DNA of 64,000 bases from Phalacrocorax aristotelis (Eukaryota > Chordata > Aves > Suliformes > Phalacrocoracidae): the NCBI RefSeq assembly GCF_949628215.1, contig NC_134288.1, forward strand, positions 10,671,682 to 10,735,681, written 5' to 3'. Positions 33,346-44,305 of this stretch are shown in pieces. Numbering within the stretch: position 1 is the first letter of the stretch; each line of letters begins with the position of its first letter. The notes beneath the pieces are model-generated. The model made no database searches and was not told where the DNA came from. It worked only from the letters and a program-made list of their open reading frames with translations. The position numbers and the translations under genes are program-made.

Positions 33346-34890
33346 GCAAGCTGGGCTGGCCGTAACCCTTTGCGGGCAGGTGGTGCAGCATGCAGGGCCG
33401 CAGGGCGGGCAGAGAAGGCAGGGCGGGCAGGGGACCGGCATCCTGCATCCCAGCTCTGCGGTCGGTGCCTGTGGGAGTGGAAGGGGAGGTGACGGGCTTG
33501 AGGCATCCCAGTGCAGACCATGGGCAGGACCGGGAGCAGACTGTGGGCAGAGTAGGGACAGACTGTAGGCAGGAGGGGGAACGGTTCCCTGTGGGCAAGG
33601 GGGGACTTGTGCCCAGGGGGCTTATAAACCAACAGGATTTTTGTGCAGGCTTTACGGATGCTGGGGGTGCCCTGGTCCCCAAGTCCCTGAAGAAGGATGG
33701 GACATGCAACCTGGGCACCACTCAGCCTACGGGATGCCCATTCCCATCCCCACCTCGCAGCAAACTGTCAGGTCCCTTCTGCGACCACCAAAGGGATGCA
33801 GGTGCCACCCACCACCCCGGCCAGGTGTCCCCTCCCCACCATCAGCATCCCACCACCAACCAGGGTACCAGGGGTGGTGGCATGGGGATGAGGACGCGTC
33901 CCCAGCCGCGGGCCTCGCTCCAGCTGGGCGCTGTTTTGTAAGGACTCCTGGGCCTCTGTGGTGCAGAGATAAGCCCAAGAATTCACCATCGGTTCCAAAT
34001 ATCCCGTCCGCTTCCTCCTGCCGTCCTCGCCGCCGCTCCAGCCCGTTTGTCTCATTTCCGCAGCAGTGCGCTGGGGAGAGCTTCCTGTTTTCCCCCTGGC
34101 CCCGAAGCGGCGGCGGGGGGCTGCGGGGTGCGGGGAGGAAGGGCAGGACAATGGGCGCAGGCAGGGATGGGCAGATGCCCACCACCTCCCGGGCTGGGGG
34201 TCTGCACTGGGGTGGGGCGGTTTCCTCGGTAGCCCGGGAGAGGGCAGGAGGGTGGCAGCAGCGCTGGCAGGTGGCAGTGGTAGGGATGCAGGTCCTGGGC
34301 TGGGCTGAGCTGAGATTGCGGATGGGGTTTCTTTCCTTTCCTTTTATTATTTCTTTTTTTCTTTAAGGGTTTTGCTATAAATCAACCCAAGCTCCCTCCA
34401 GAGCATCCTTTCTGTGCTGTGGTGGGTGACACTGGCTGGAGGACCCCCCTCCACCTGGGAATCACACCAGAGTGAGGAAAGGGATGGAGCAGGGTACCAC
34501 CACTCAACCCAGATGTGGTGGAGCCCTCCCTGGAAAGATGAACCCCCCCACCCAGAGGCACTTTTTAGGGTCCCTCCAGTAAAATGACCCGCTGCAATCC
34601 CCCCAGCTGAAGCCTGGGAGAGCAGCATCCCCACAGGACTGTCACCTCCCAGGGGCTGTGCCACGGGGTGAGGGGGGGGCAGGATGCTGCTCCCCCATCC
34701 CAAACCACAGCTGCGGGAAAAAAAGGGATCCACTTTCAGGCTTTGCTACCTCTAAGCCTAGCATCCTCCCGCCGCAGGTGGGACCGGCTGGTGGGCAGCC
34801 CTGCGTCCCCTGGTTTCAGGGAGGGGAGAAGGCTCTTGCCCCCCAGCTCCCAGACCGAGTGTGAGTGTTTACAAGCCGCCTTTCTCACCA
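33345..34890. other. Intergenic, no gene seen
   Basis: GC-rich unique sequence, a T/C-rich patch near 34330-34370, no exon-like features. Confidence 0.45.
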
Positions 34891-35015
34891 CTCGCAGCGT
34901 GGCAGGAGTTATTCAAAGGCAGGCGGAAGCGAGCGCAGCAACTGAAACAACAATGAAAAGGAAACAGAGCTTGAAAAATTCTCCGTTCATAAATCAGCTG
35001 AACTGCAGGTGATCC
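34890..35015. promoter_or_regulatory. Candidate enhancer with TCF/LEF-like and SOX-like words
   Basis: An abrupt AT-rich patch contains TTCAAAGG (34912-34919, a TCF/LEF-type core on the minus strand), AACAAT (34949-34954, SOX core) followed by GAAAAGGAAAC, and TTCATAAATCAGCTG near 34987. It lies about 9 kb downstream of the SOX18 3' end. Confidence 0.3.
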
Positions 35016-35195
35016 CCGGGCAGGAGCGAGCTGAGGAAAAAACCTGGCTCGGCACCACCAGCAGCCGATGGACCCTGGCTCTGCAGGCAGGGACGGGGGG
35101 GCGCAGCTGGGATGCTCTGGGGTGTTCTGGGTGATGCTGGGGTTGGTGTTCTTATCCCTAGGGTTGCATGTCAGGGGCTTTGGGTATTGCTGGGT

Positions 35196-35260
35196 TATTT
35201 TTTATTATATATAAGCAAATATTTTTTATAAGCAATATTTTTTATTATATATAAGCAAAT
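35196..35260. repeat. 40-base AT-rich tandem duplication
   Basis: The string ATTTTTTATTATATATAAG with its CAAAT tail occurs at 35197-35220 and again 40 bases later at 35237-35260, with a partial copy between. A CA-rich microsatellite follows at about 35322-35362. Confidence 0.85.
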
Positions 35261-35321
35261 CTGGGTGAGACGGGTGAAGCTGTGCCGGGTGGAGCTGCTT
35301 TCCGCGGCGGGGCTGGTGTTG

Positions 35322-35362
35322 CACACACACACATGCACAGGCACACACACACGCACATGCCT
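35322..35362. repeat. (CA)n microsatellite
   Basis: Interrupted CA dinucleotide run (GCACACACACACATGCACAG and similar) on the + strand. Confidence 0.8.
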
Positions 35363-36129
35363 GCCTTCCAGGCCAGGGAAACGCGCAGGAACGCAGCCAG
35401 CCCGGGGATGGGATGGGGCACAGGGCCCGTGCCACAGCCATGCTGTGGCTCCTCGGGGCTGGCAGAGTGGGGAGACAGGGTTATTGGGGTGTTTGAGGGG
35501 GTGCAGAACAGCCCCCCACTCTCTCATCACCTCCTCTGCAGCTTCCCTCCCAACTTTTGGGGTGAAATACATCACTTTTGAAGCAGTCAAACCAATGGGG
35601 TGCGGATGGGCGTGGCTCCAAGCCATGGCCATGCCACAGGAGATGCTGGGGTTAATGGGAGATGATCCAGAGCTCTTGACGGCATTGGGCCATGGTTCCT
35701 TGCTGGGATCTTGTAAAGGCTTTTTCCTCCTTAGAAAAAGAGGCTGCCATCTTGGGATGGGTTTCTCAGTGCTGGCAGCATCCCTGAGCGGGCTGGGCGT
35801 GGGCATGGGCAGAAAACATCTCCCCCTTTCACCACATCCTGCAGCATCTTGCTGCAGGCGAGATGAGGACCAGTTTGGGCAAGCCCAGGTGCCCCCTCCT
35901 CACTATGACCTCTCTGCCAGCCCCCATGGGATGAGACCTGACCCTGGGGACACCGAAAAGGAGCTCATGCCTGCGGGACTGTGGATGGCCCCAAGGACAA
36001 GGCTGGTGGCAGCAAGCTGATCCTTACAGCAGAGGAAAGGATCCAGTCATGGTCCCCACGCTGGGAAAACAGGCAGGATTGCATGTCCCCCTCTGCTGCT
36101 ATCAGTCCCCCCCCTGTGATTCCCCTGTC
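35363..36129. other. Intergenic, no gene seen
   Basis: GC-rich sequence with composition-driven frames only. Confidence 0.4.
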
Positions 36130-36380
36130 ATCTTGTCTTTCAGCAGAGCTGGAAAACCGGGAGACCACCGTAAATAAATCCTGTGTCTTTAAGCCATTTT
36201 GTACAGTACAAGAAAATGCACTCGTTGAATTACAGCTTTTTAATCAAATACATGTAACCATGTCACTTAAAGTGCTCGCGAAAAGCAGGGGGAAAAAAAA
36301 ACCCAACACAATTGGAAGAGCACGTTATTAAAACCAGCTGCTTGCTTACCCCCACCACAGTTAATAGTTTTTGAATGTTC
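36130..36380. promoter_or_regulatory. AT-rich island, candidate cis element
   Basis: About 250 bases of AT-rich unique sequence (for example CTCGTTGAATTACAG and TTTAATCAAATACATG around 36220-36255, and a T-box-like GTCACTTAAAGTGC near 36264). No frame, no repeat. Its sharp composition change and lack of decay are what a conserved non-coding element looks like; unproven. Confidence 0.28.
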
Positions 36381-37014
36381 TGAATGAGAGAGAAACCAGA
36401 GCCAAGCTCCACTTTCATGTCCATCTTTCTGATCAAGCCCTGTCAGACGGGGGGAGCCGGGCAGCCTGGCACAGCGGCGGGGATGCAGGGGACGCGGGAG
36501 GCCTGTGCTTGCCTCTCCCGCCGCTTCTCCCATCCTCTTGGACTTTTTCCCCACAGCGATGGGGATGTGGGAGCCTGTGGCATTCCTGCAGGCAAAGCAG
36601 CGCAGCCTGGCTGGGGCCCAGCGTGGAGATGCGAGCACAGGTTGCCCAAGCCCTGCAGCAGTGAGCGATGCTCCCTGAGACATCACCATTGCGTAGCGTC
36701 CCCTACCATCGACTTCAGCCCAACTCCACCTCCTGATGCTTATTCCTGCAAGTTGGCATCGTCACTGCCACAGCTCGTCCCCCATGGGTGCCGAGGTGCC
36801 ACGGTGCCCACAGCAGCCACTCCTCCGAGTGTGCTGGCACAGTCCCTCATGCCATGTCCCCATGTCCCATCCCCTCAGGCTACACATGCTGGGACCACCT
36901 CTATGTCTACCTCCGGCCTCGCTGGCCACCACCCCCCCTCCAGCACAGCCTGCCAACCACCCCGAGCTGTGCGGTTCCCCCGTAACGTGGACCAACACTT
37001 ATTAAGCGTGAGGC

Positions 37015-37260
37015 AGAGACCACCAAATATGTCAAAACACACTTAAAATTTATTGTTTCATACCATACATTTGAGTCTCTTGAACGCCGGCCAGTGTTTC
37101 TCCCTCTCCGCGATGGGGCCTATCTGCTGTCACCGACGCTTCACATATATGTATTGCCTGCTTGCTCTCTGTCTTTTTTTCTCCCCCTCCCCTTCTTTCT
37201 TTAAATGAAAAATACAAACAATTGATGGAAAATGTACATTTGTTCCATATGGGACGGTCG
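37015..37260. promoter_or_regulatory. AT-rich island, candidate cis element
   Basis: Unique AT-rich block between GC-rich flanks with a long pyrimidine run (about 37168-37203), CAATTGATGG near 37219 and an E-box-like CCATATGG near 37246. No coding signal. Confidence 0.28.
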
Positions 37261-37564
37261 GAGTGTGGAGAGGAGCCAGGAGAGTCATTTTTAGGCAGAC
37301 TCCTCTCTCCAGTGGATGGCTGGACGGCTTCCCAGAACGGCCCCGCGCGGCCTGGCCTGACTCTCCTGACGAGCCTCAGACAGTCTGTGACGCTCCTGCG
37401 CTGGCAGGGGGGGAACGTGATTCAGCTCCCTGCTGGGCTCACCCCCCTGCGGGGTGCTGAGGATGGGAGGAGGGAGAGGTTTCCACCGAGACCCTTGCAA
37501 CGTCCCAGGAGGGCTGAGCTGGGCTGTGCGGGAGGTGATGGGAAGACCTGCTTTGCATGGGAGA

Positions 37565-37850
37565 TTGAGTTATGCTGGTTGGGTTAGGTTGAGTTGGTTG
37601 GGCTATGCTGGGTTAGGTTGGGATAGGTTGGTTGGGTTGGGTTGTGTTGGGTTGGTTAGGCTAGTTTGGGTTGCCTTCGGTTCAGTCGGGTTGCCTTCAG
37701 TTTAGTTGGCTTATTTTGGGCTGGGTTCGCTAAATTGTCTTATATTGGGTTGTACAGGGTTGGGTTGGGTTAGGTTGAGTTGTATCAGTTGCACTGGTTG
37801 ATTGGGTTGTATTGTGTTGAGTTGGGTTGTATTAGGTAGGGTTAGGTCAC
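37565..37850 (+). repeat. Telomere-like GGTTG/GGTTAG degenerate repeat
   Basis: Nearly 290 bases of GGTTGG, GGGTTGG and GGTTAGG words with few C residues on the + strand. Strong G/T versus C/A strand asymmetry. The words overlap the vertebrate telomere hexamer (TTAGGG) but phase and unit length drift between 5 and 6. The right end (about 37845-37885, containing CACTTCCAACCCTTCCATGA) faintly resembles the 3' end of CR1 LINEs, so the array may have grown beside an old CR1 tail. Confidence 0.8.
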
Positions 37851-37885
37851 CTCTGGAGAGCACTTCCAACCCTTCCATGACCCTT

Positions 37886-39270
37886 TGGCCTCTGGGTGCA
37901 TTACAACATTGGTGGCTCAGCTCAGAAGATGAGCATGAAGTGGCTCTGGTGGATGTCTGTGGGGCTCAGCTCAGCTGAGGGCCAGTGGGAAGAACAAGCC
38001 CCTGGACTCCCCCATGACTCATGCAATGAGGGCCAAACCTGCCTCCCTTATGATCCTAAGGGGACCCCAGCAGGGTGCTGGGTGAGTGCGTGGATGGTGT
38101 GGGACCAGGGGCTGTGGGGCCAGGGGCTGGTGATGGCCCCAAGGCAGGGGGAGGAATGCGTAGGTTGGTGGGTCCAATGCCAGGAGCTGAGCGACCACAG
38201 CCAGAGCTCCACTGGTGATGGGGAGGCTGAACTTTGCAGCAAGGAAAATGCTAAAGAAGAAAAGTTTCAGGCTGTGCAAATTTTGCAGGGTACATTAAGG
38301 ACTCCTTGCTGGCTTATTTTCTTTTTCTTTCACAAAAACCTGTAATACTTATGGTACCGTGGCCCCAAGTCCCTGCAGGCAGCTGCCCTCCTCTGCCTGT
38401 GGCAGCCAGTGGAGCAGTGCTCGGCGTGCCTGCCAGCCCAGGGCAGTCCCACTACTCTGCTGCTGGGAAACTGCACGGGAGCAGAGCTGGGGAGAGCATC
38501 CATCATCACCCCGCACTTCTCGGCCGCCTGGCCGGCCACTCTGGGCATGGCTGCAGAGGAAATGGTGCCTTTCCTGTCCTGCAAGGAGCGTTGAGATTTT
38601 CACACATTTCCTTTCCCAAACTGGGCTGCAAAACAGAAAGTTGGGGAAGGTTTGGGAACTTTTCTTCAGCTCGGTCAGGAAAGGTTGTGCTGGGAACATT
38701 TGAAACCTTTCTTTGCATTTCAACCTTTTCCCTTTGGTTAACCTCTACAACATATAATGCGGTTACATCTCTAAATGGTTTGCCTCCCGTGTGAAAAAAA
38801 CCTGGAAACTTTTTTTTCCCCAATGCTCTTTTTCTCTAGTCAGGAAATGTTTTGGAGCCATTTGCCACAAACAGGTTTGGTTTTGATAAATCATCTTTTT
38901 TTTTTTTCAGTGGAAGAGGGGGGAAAAAAAAATCCCATTGCTAGTTCTAGTGCCGCTGCCTGGTGCTGGGGGTGGGGGACCAGCACTGGCAACCTCTTCC
39001 CGTTCCCACCAATGTCCCCACCACAGGGGTGTGTGGTGGTGAGCACCCAAAATACTTAGACCAGGAGGCTCTAATTCCCCCTTAGCATCCCAGCTGGGAT
39101 TACTTAATCCAGGCTGTGCGTCCGCGGGCGCGTGTCGGTGTTCCCTCCCCCCGGCGTGCTCCAGGCCAGGATGTCTCGGGCTGCCCCGGAGCTGCTGCTG
39201 GCCGCCCCGACAGGTCCCACGCGCTCCGGCTCCACCGCGGCTTTGGCCTTGGGAGTGGCGAGCCCGGAGC
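37886..39270. other. Intergenic, no gene seen
   Basis: Moderately AT-rich in the second half (about 38580-38950) with T and A tracts. Frames are short and unsupported. A GC-rich CpG-containing patch spans about 39110-39300. Confidence 0.4.
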
Positions 39271-39274
39271 TGCG

Positions 39275-39385
39275 TATCGCCGGGCCGGGCCGGCTAGCAC
39301 ATGCTGTTTTAATATTTGGGTGATGTCATCGAGCACTCTATAATGCCGTAAAAAACCAGAACATCTATAAACCTGAGCAGTGAAC
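39275..39385. promoter_or_regulatory. Candidate cis element with CRE/AP-1-like palindrome
   Basis: At the edge of a small CpG-rich patch the sequence turns AT-rich and contains TGATGTCATC (39321-39330), a near-palindromic CRE/ATF-type word, followed by CTATAATGCC and ATCTATAAACC. It borders the next repeat. Confidence 0.3.
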
Positions 39386-39945
39386 CTCCAGCAGAACACA
39401 CACATGCATGGGTGTGCACACAGATACACACACATGGATACATGCACACGTGCGTGCACATGGATGCACACACAGAGACATGGCTACACATGCATATGCA
39501 CATGTGGATGCACACATGTGCATGCACACACAGATGGACACACAGACGGTTGTATATACGGATACATACAGACGCACACGTGGATGCACGTGCAGACACG
39601 CGCATGTGCACACACACAGAGGCATGCACACAGATGCATACACACATGAATACACACACAAATGCACACATATGGCTACACGCATGCACACACACACACA
39701 CTGAGATGCATGCATGCAGCCACCCAGGGATGCACACACACACAGAGGGATGCACACACACACAGAGGCATGCACACATGGATACATGCAGTGATGCAAA
39801 TATACACGGATGCACACATGCTTGCAGATGCACACATGTTGATATACACAACTACACATGTTTTCACAGAGATACATTGGGACGCACACACACGGGTGCA
39901 CAGACTTTTGCACACATGTGCGCACACACACGCACACACGCTTCA
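39385..39945. repeat. Long degenerate ACACATGCAC (CA/TG) repeat
   Basis: About 560 bases of alternating purine-pyrimidine sequence made of ACACA, CATGCA and GGATGCACAC words. It produces His/Thr-rich frames on the + strand and Cys/Val/His-rich frames on the minus strand up to 288 codons long, which are artefacts of the repeat. Such sequence favours Z-DNA. Confidence 0.93.
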
Positions 39946-40239
39946 TGCCAGCCCAACTGTCCCTGGTGCGCTGCACATCAACAGCCGTGGCGGGCGGCAC
40001 GGGAAGGACAGGGCGGGTGTGCACAGTGCACATGCTGCACTGGGGCTGGTGGCACTCGCACGTGTCATGGCATGTGGGGACCTCTGCAGAAGCAGCCCTG
40101 GTGTGTGGGGCAGCGAGCCTGGGGGGATCCACTGCCCCCAACCCCAGGGAATGTGGAGCAGATGCCACCCACCCATAAAGCCCAGGCAGGACCTGGCAGC
40201 AGCCCCCCCCCCTCCCTGCCCCAGCAGCCATCCTGAGAA

Positions 40240-40530
40240 AGCCGGCAGGATGGGCCTGTCAGGTTTTACATATACCTGTCAAATACCTTCTCCATATTTC
40301 TGCTGTAACGACCTGCTAAGAGCCCCCTGCTCCTCCTCTCCAGTCCAAAACCATCAGGCCCCAAGCTTTGGAGAGATTAAGTCATAAAAATCGGAAGGGG
40401 CTGCGTAGTAACAGCCCCAGCCTGAGCCATAATGGCAGTGAAATCATCCCCAAACTATTTCAGCCCCGTCCATTTCCAGTCCCACGTCACACCTGAGCCA
40501 CCGGCACATAGCAAAATAAAACGCTGGTAG
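40240..40530. promoter_or_regulatory. AT-rich island, candidate cis element
   Basis: Unique sequence with AT-rich words (GGTTTTACATATACCTGTCA at about 40262, GATTAAGTCATAAAAATCGG near 40376, AGCAAAATAAAACGC near 40508), flanked by GC-rich DNA. No coding signal. Position is about 3 kb beyond the SOX18 transcript end. Confidence 0.25.
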
Positions 40531-42380
40531 ATGGTTTCCTGGCCCCAGTGCGGCTGTACAGGGATGGGGGCAGGGAAAGGAGGTGATGTTAAAAATAAAA
40601 AGGTTCTCCTGGTGTGCAGGGTTGGCTGTCTTTGCCCGGTCCTGGTGCCTGAGCGGTGCAGGATGTGTCCCATCCGGGCAGAGGGACCACTGAGCTCCCG
40701 CGGGCACGGCTGGAGCAACCCCTCCCATCCCCAGCTGGGTTTTCTGACCTGTGGTTTGCATTAACTAAGCCTGAGCTGAGCAAACCCACACAGCCAAATA
40801 ACCAAAGCCAAGTGAATCTGGGAGATGGTGGATTTAGCATCAAATTGAGCACAGCTAATTAGTGGCATGGTTAAAGCTCATCAAGGCAGCAGCACCCCTT
40901 CCAGGGTCTGCCTAGCTCTCTGACCTCCTGATGGAGCTGGACCAGTCCTGGTGCCAACCAGCCCAGGCAAACCCTGGGTCTGGGGAGGGCCAAATCCTGT
41001 CCTGGACATGGCTAAAATGCTGCAGCTCTGACACCATGGAAGGTGCCTGCTGGCTTGGTACCAGCCACACGCTGCCCGCTCGGAGGTGAGGCTGGAGAAA
41101 CAGCCCTGGTTTGGGACACTTCTTGATTAATTTAATGTCAAAATGGCAAGTTTAGGTGAAAAAGGCTGTGCAAAACACTGAGGGATGGGAGGAGGCGGCA
41201 TCCCCTGGGGTCTGGCACGGGTCCCTCTGCCTGCTGTTATCTGACCCAAACCCGCACTCCTGTTTTCTTCCTCTCGCCTTTTCCTTCTTTCTTGTTTCCC
41301 CATGACCTGGGGTAGGGCTGGCCAGCAAGACGGGGCAGCCACACATTGTTCACAGCCTCGATTGCAATTAGGCTTTATTATTAATAAAAACACCCCGGGC
41401 TGAGTTAGGCAGGGAGGGTTGGCAGGGCCCTGCTTGCTTTTGTGTAGGAGCAAGCCAGGACTTTGCTGGCAAATGCTGTGCAGTGTCAGAGTGATGCAGA
41501 CCTGGGGAGCTGAAACCTGGTACTGGGTCTTGGTGACCTGTAGGTCTTGGTGACCCACTCCCAGGGACGGGTGGGCATGGCAGGTCCCTGCAAATTGCCC
41601 TGGCACCGCTCAGTGCTTTTGCAGCGGTGCAGCAGCTGTGGTTGCAGCATGGTGCATCCCCAGTGCATTTGTGGATGGGAGTGACCATCCATCACCCCAC
41701 GGTTTTCGGTCCGGGTACCCACCCCAGCCCTGCAGCAGCATCTTTGGGCATGGAGTGAGGAGACCCCCACTCCCCTCACAGCAAAGTTACATTTTAAAGA
41801 GTTTTGCAGCACAGGCACTTTGGGAAAGCTCCTGTTCATGCCCAGCCCTGCCACCGACATGGGTGAGCACATGGATGAAAACAGGGCACGTTGGACACAA
41901 ATTACTCCAGAGCAAGGAAACACAGCCAAAAACCCACACCAAGGATTTCTAGCCATCCTCTGAGATTAGAGGCGAGCTGGCATGGCCCAAGCTGGGGAAA
42001 GAAGGGAGTTTCTGCTGCAGAAAAATGACTTAACATTTCCTCCGTGATGTGATCTGCTGCCGGCTTCCCCCAGCACCGCGGGGCAGCTGGGCAAGGGCCG
42101 GCGTGTGCATCGCTTCTTTGAACCGCAGGAAGTGATCGCATCCTCGCCTGGAAGGTACCTGGAAGCTGGGGGTTGGAAAATAAGTCAGGGCTTTCATTCC
42201 CCCCTCCCCATCTCCTTCCTCCCAGGCCGCTTTGGGGAGCGGAGCGGGATGGAGCCTATAGACGGCTGCTTCCTTTCATAGTCATCGGCGGCGGCACAGG
42301 ATGCTTCTCATTTGGTGTTGTGTTTGTTTGCTGCAGCACGGGTTCTGGCACCCGCCGGGCGCCCGCCAGCCCTCCCGTGT
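40531..42380. other. Intergenic, no gene seen
   Basis: Mixed composition, short AT patches (for example TTTATTATTAATAAAAAC near 41373), unsupported short frames. Confidence 0.4.
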
Positions 42381-42850
42381 AGGTAGTGAGGTCATTTTTC
42401 CATGTATTCCCCCTTTTTACATACTGTATATGGAAAGACAATGAAGCGCCTTTCTGGCGTTTAATGGGAACACGTCGCCAGCCCCCAAAGTGGTCCCGTT
42501 TATTAGCACTTCACATTAAACAACAAAAAAAAAGTGAGTCAGGATTTAGTCCTGTTAACACTAATGTGAATTTAATTTAGGAGAAGCTTGAAAATTAATG
42601 TCATTTGTTAAATATCCATTTCCCCTAAAAGGCAATTCTCTGCCAACAACAACAACAAAAATACTCTTCTTCTATTCAAATTTCTTTTTTTTTTTAAATA
42701 GCCTTTTTTGGCGATATCAGCCTGGTTTAAATCACTCGGCGTTCAAGGAACGGATGCCACCAGGGTTTTATGCAACAGATTGTCATTTCTCCTTTTCAAA
42801 TTGAACAAAAAAATACTGTAAATCATAAAGTGATTAACGGGAGGGGGATG
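42380..42850. promoter_or_regulatory. Large AT-rich island downstream of SOX18, candidate enhancer
   Basis: About 470 bases of AT-rich unique sequence, the longest such island outside transcripts in this window. Words include ACATACTGTATATGG (42420), GTTTATTAGCACTTCACATTAAAC (spread over 42498-42521), CTAATGTGAATTTAATTTAGG (about 42561) and TGTAAATCATAAAGTGATTAAC (about 42818). No open frame of note. Lies less than 0.3 kb beyond the presumed SOX18 transcript end. Confidence 0.35.
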
Positions 42851-43130
42851 AAGCTCCAGCAAAGCACCGGCAGCTCTGAGCATGGTCTGGCTGGGCATGA
42901 CGATGGCTGCTGGAGCCAGGAAAGAGCCCGTGAGGGCCGGGTGATGGCAGGGCTCTGGCACACGGGGTTTTCTTCCAGCTCTGAGGACTAGAGGGAAGGC
43001 ATCGGAGCAGCCAGGCTCTATTTTTGGGGGGTTTCACAGGAAAATGGGGTGAGCCATGGGGACTATGCACGAATGCGCTGTCAAAATAATAACCACACCA
43101 AGGCTCGTTTCAGAGGAGGATATCACATGT

Positions 43131-43136
43131 TTTATT
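43131..43136 (-). terminator. SOX18: Candidate SOX18 poly(A) signal; 3' UTR about 43110-44305
   Basis: TTTATT on the + strand reads AATAAA on the minus strand. The 1.2 kb between the SOX18 stop and this point is AT-rich with T/A tracts, unlike the intergenic DNA, as expected for a SOXF 3' UTR. A second hexamer at 43686-43691 could give a shorter form. Confidence 0.5.
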
Positions 43137-44305
43137 ATATTTTAATCTGAGAACAGCTGTTTTTCCTGCAGAGCACATCTCCGGGCGACACGGCACGGTG
43201 CCGTGGGGCAGCCGCCAGCATCCCATCCTGCCGCTGGTGCTGCTGGAGCCACCGTCCTGCACCGAGCCGAGCCACGCTCAGGGAGCCCGAGGCGGCTGAC
43301 GGGGCAGGCGGGCGGCAGCCTGGAAATTAATACATTTGCCAGGTTGTCAAAACATTAATCAACGGATACAGAAATCTGGAAATGGTTGGGACAACATGTA
43401 TTTGCGGAAAATATGTGTTCACACAACAAGCACACAAGATGGGAACAATTATATGAAGATGTTTTAATAATTAACCAGTATAAAACAGTTTGCTCTCCAT
43501 ACAGTTCTAGACAATAAAAGTGTTTGCAGTCATATTTTTCTTTTGTACAAAATTCCAGTCAATTGTTCCACAATATTTACATTGTCATTCCCTTTTCACA
43601 AAATATCTCCTTCCCCCCCCCTTTTTTTTTTTTAAAAATCCAGCTTTGCTACATAAATGCTTTAGATCTCATGGATATCCCTTGATTTATTTTTAAAAAG
43701 TCTAATAAAAAAAAACCCAAAAGACATTAAATACCATTTTATATATAAAAATGCTTAGTAAAAATATAGTTTTGTTGCCCAATTACAATATATTGCTGAG
43801 AATACAGTAAAAACTGTCCTAAAGCCCACCCCTAATGGGCGCCGACTCTTTAACGGCCCTGGCAAAGTCTTCCTAAAAGTCCCTGTTTCTCCCCCCGCAA
43901 GTTCGCCTGCCCTTGGGTTAAATACTGGGGGCAGGATGCTTCAGCTTGTCCTGGTGGTGGTTGTTTCAGGCAGGTTTTACTGGAATTGGCTTTAAAATGC
44001 CCTTTTGAGCTGGTGGGAGCTACAGCTACACCCTGCCGAGGGCTGGAGTGGGGAGCGCGGCAGGCAGGCTAGTGCTTGGGAAAGGCGTCTATCTGTGTTA
44101 TATAGTTATACGGTATATCAGTGAGTTCAGCATGTTTTTTTCTCTAGAAAAAAAACCACCCAAAATAAAAAACAAACAAAAGAAAGCGTTGCATTTAATG
44201 AGATACTCTAAATATTATGGAGCTCGTGGTTAAAGGAGGATGGCTTTCTGTTTTTAATGGAGAGCCAGGGCTCTCCCAATGAGAGCATTGGACGGTGGGG
44301 CCAAC

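Noticed and set aside
39365-40387. His/Thr-rich and Cys/Val-rich frames up to 288 codons
   Set aside because: They follow the CA/TG repeat exactly and stop making sense outside it.
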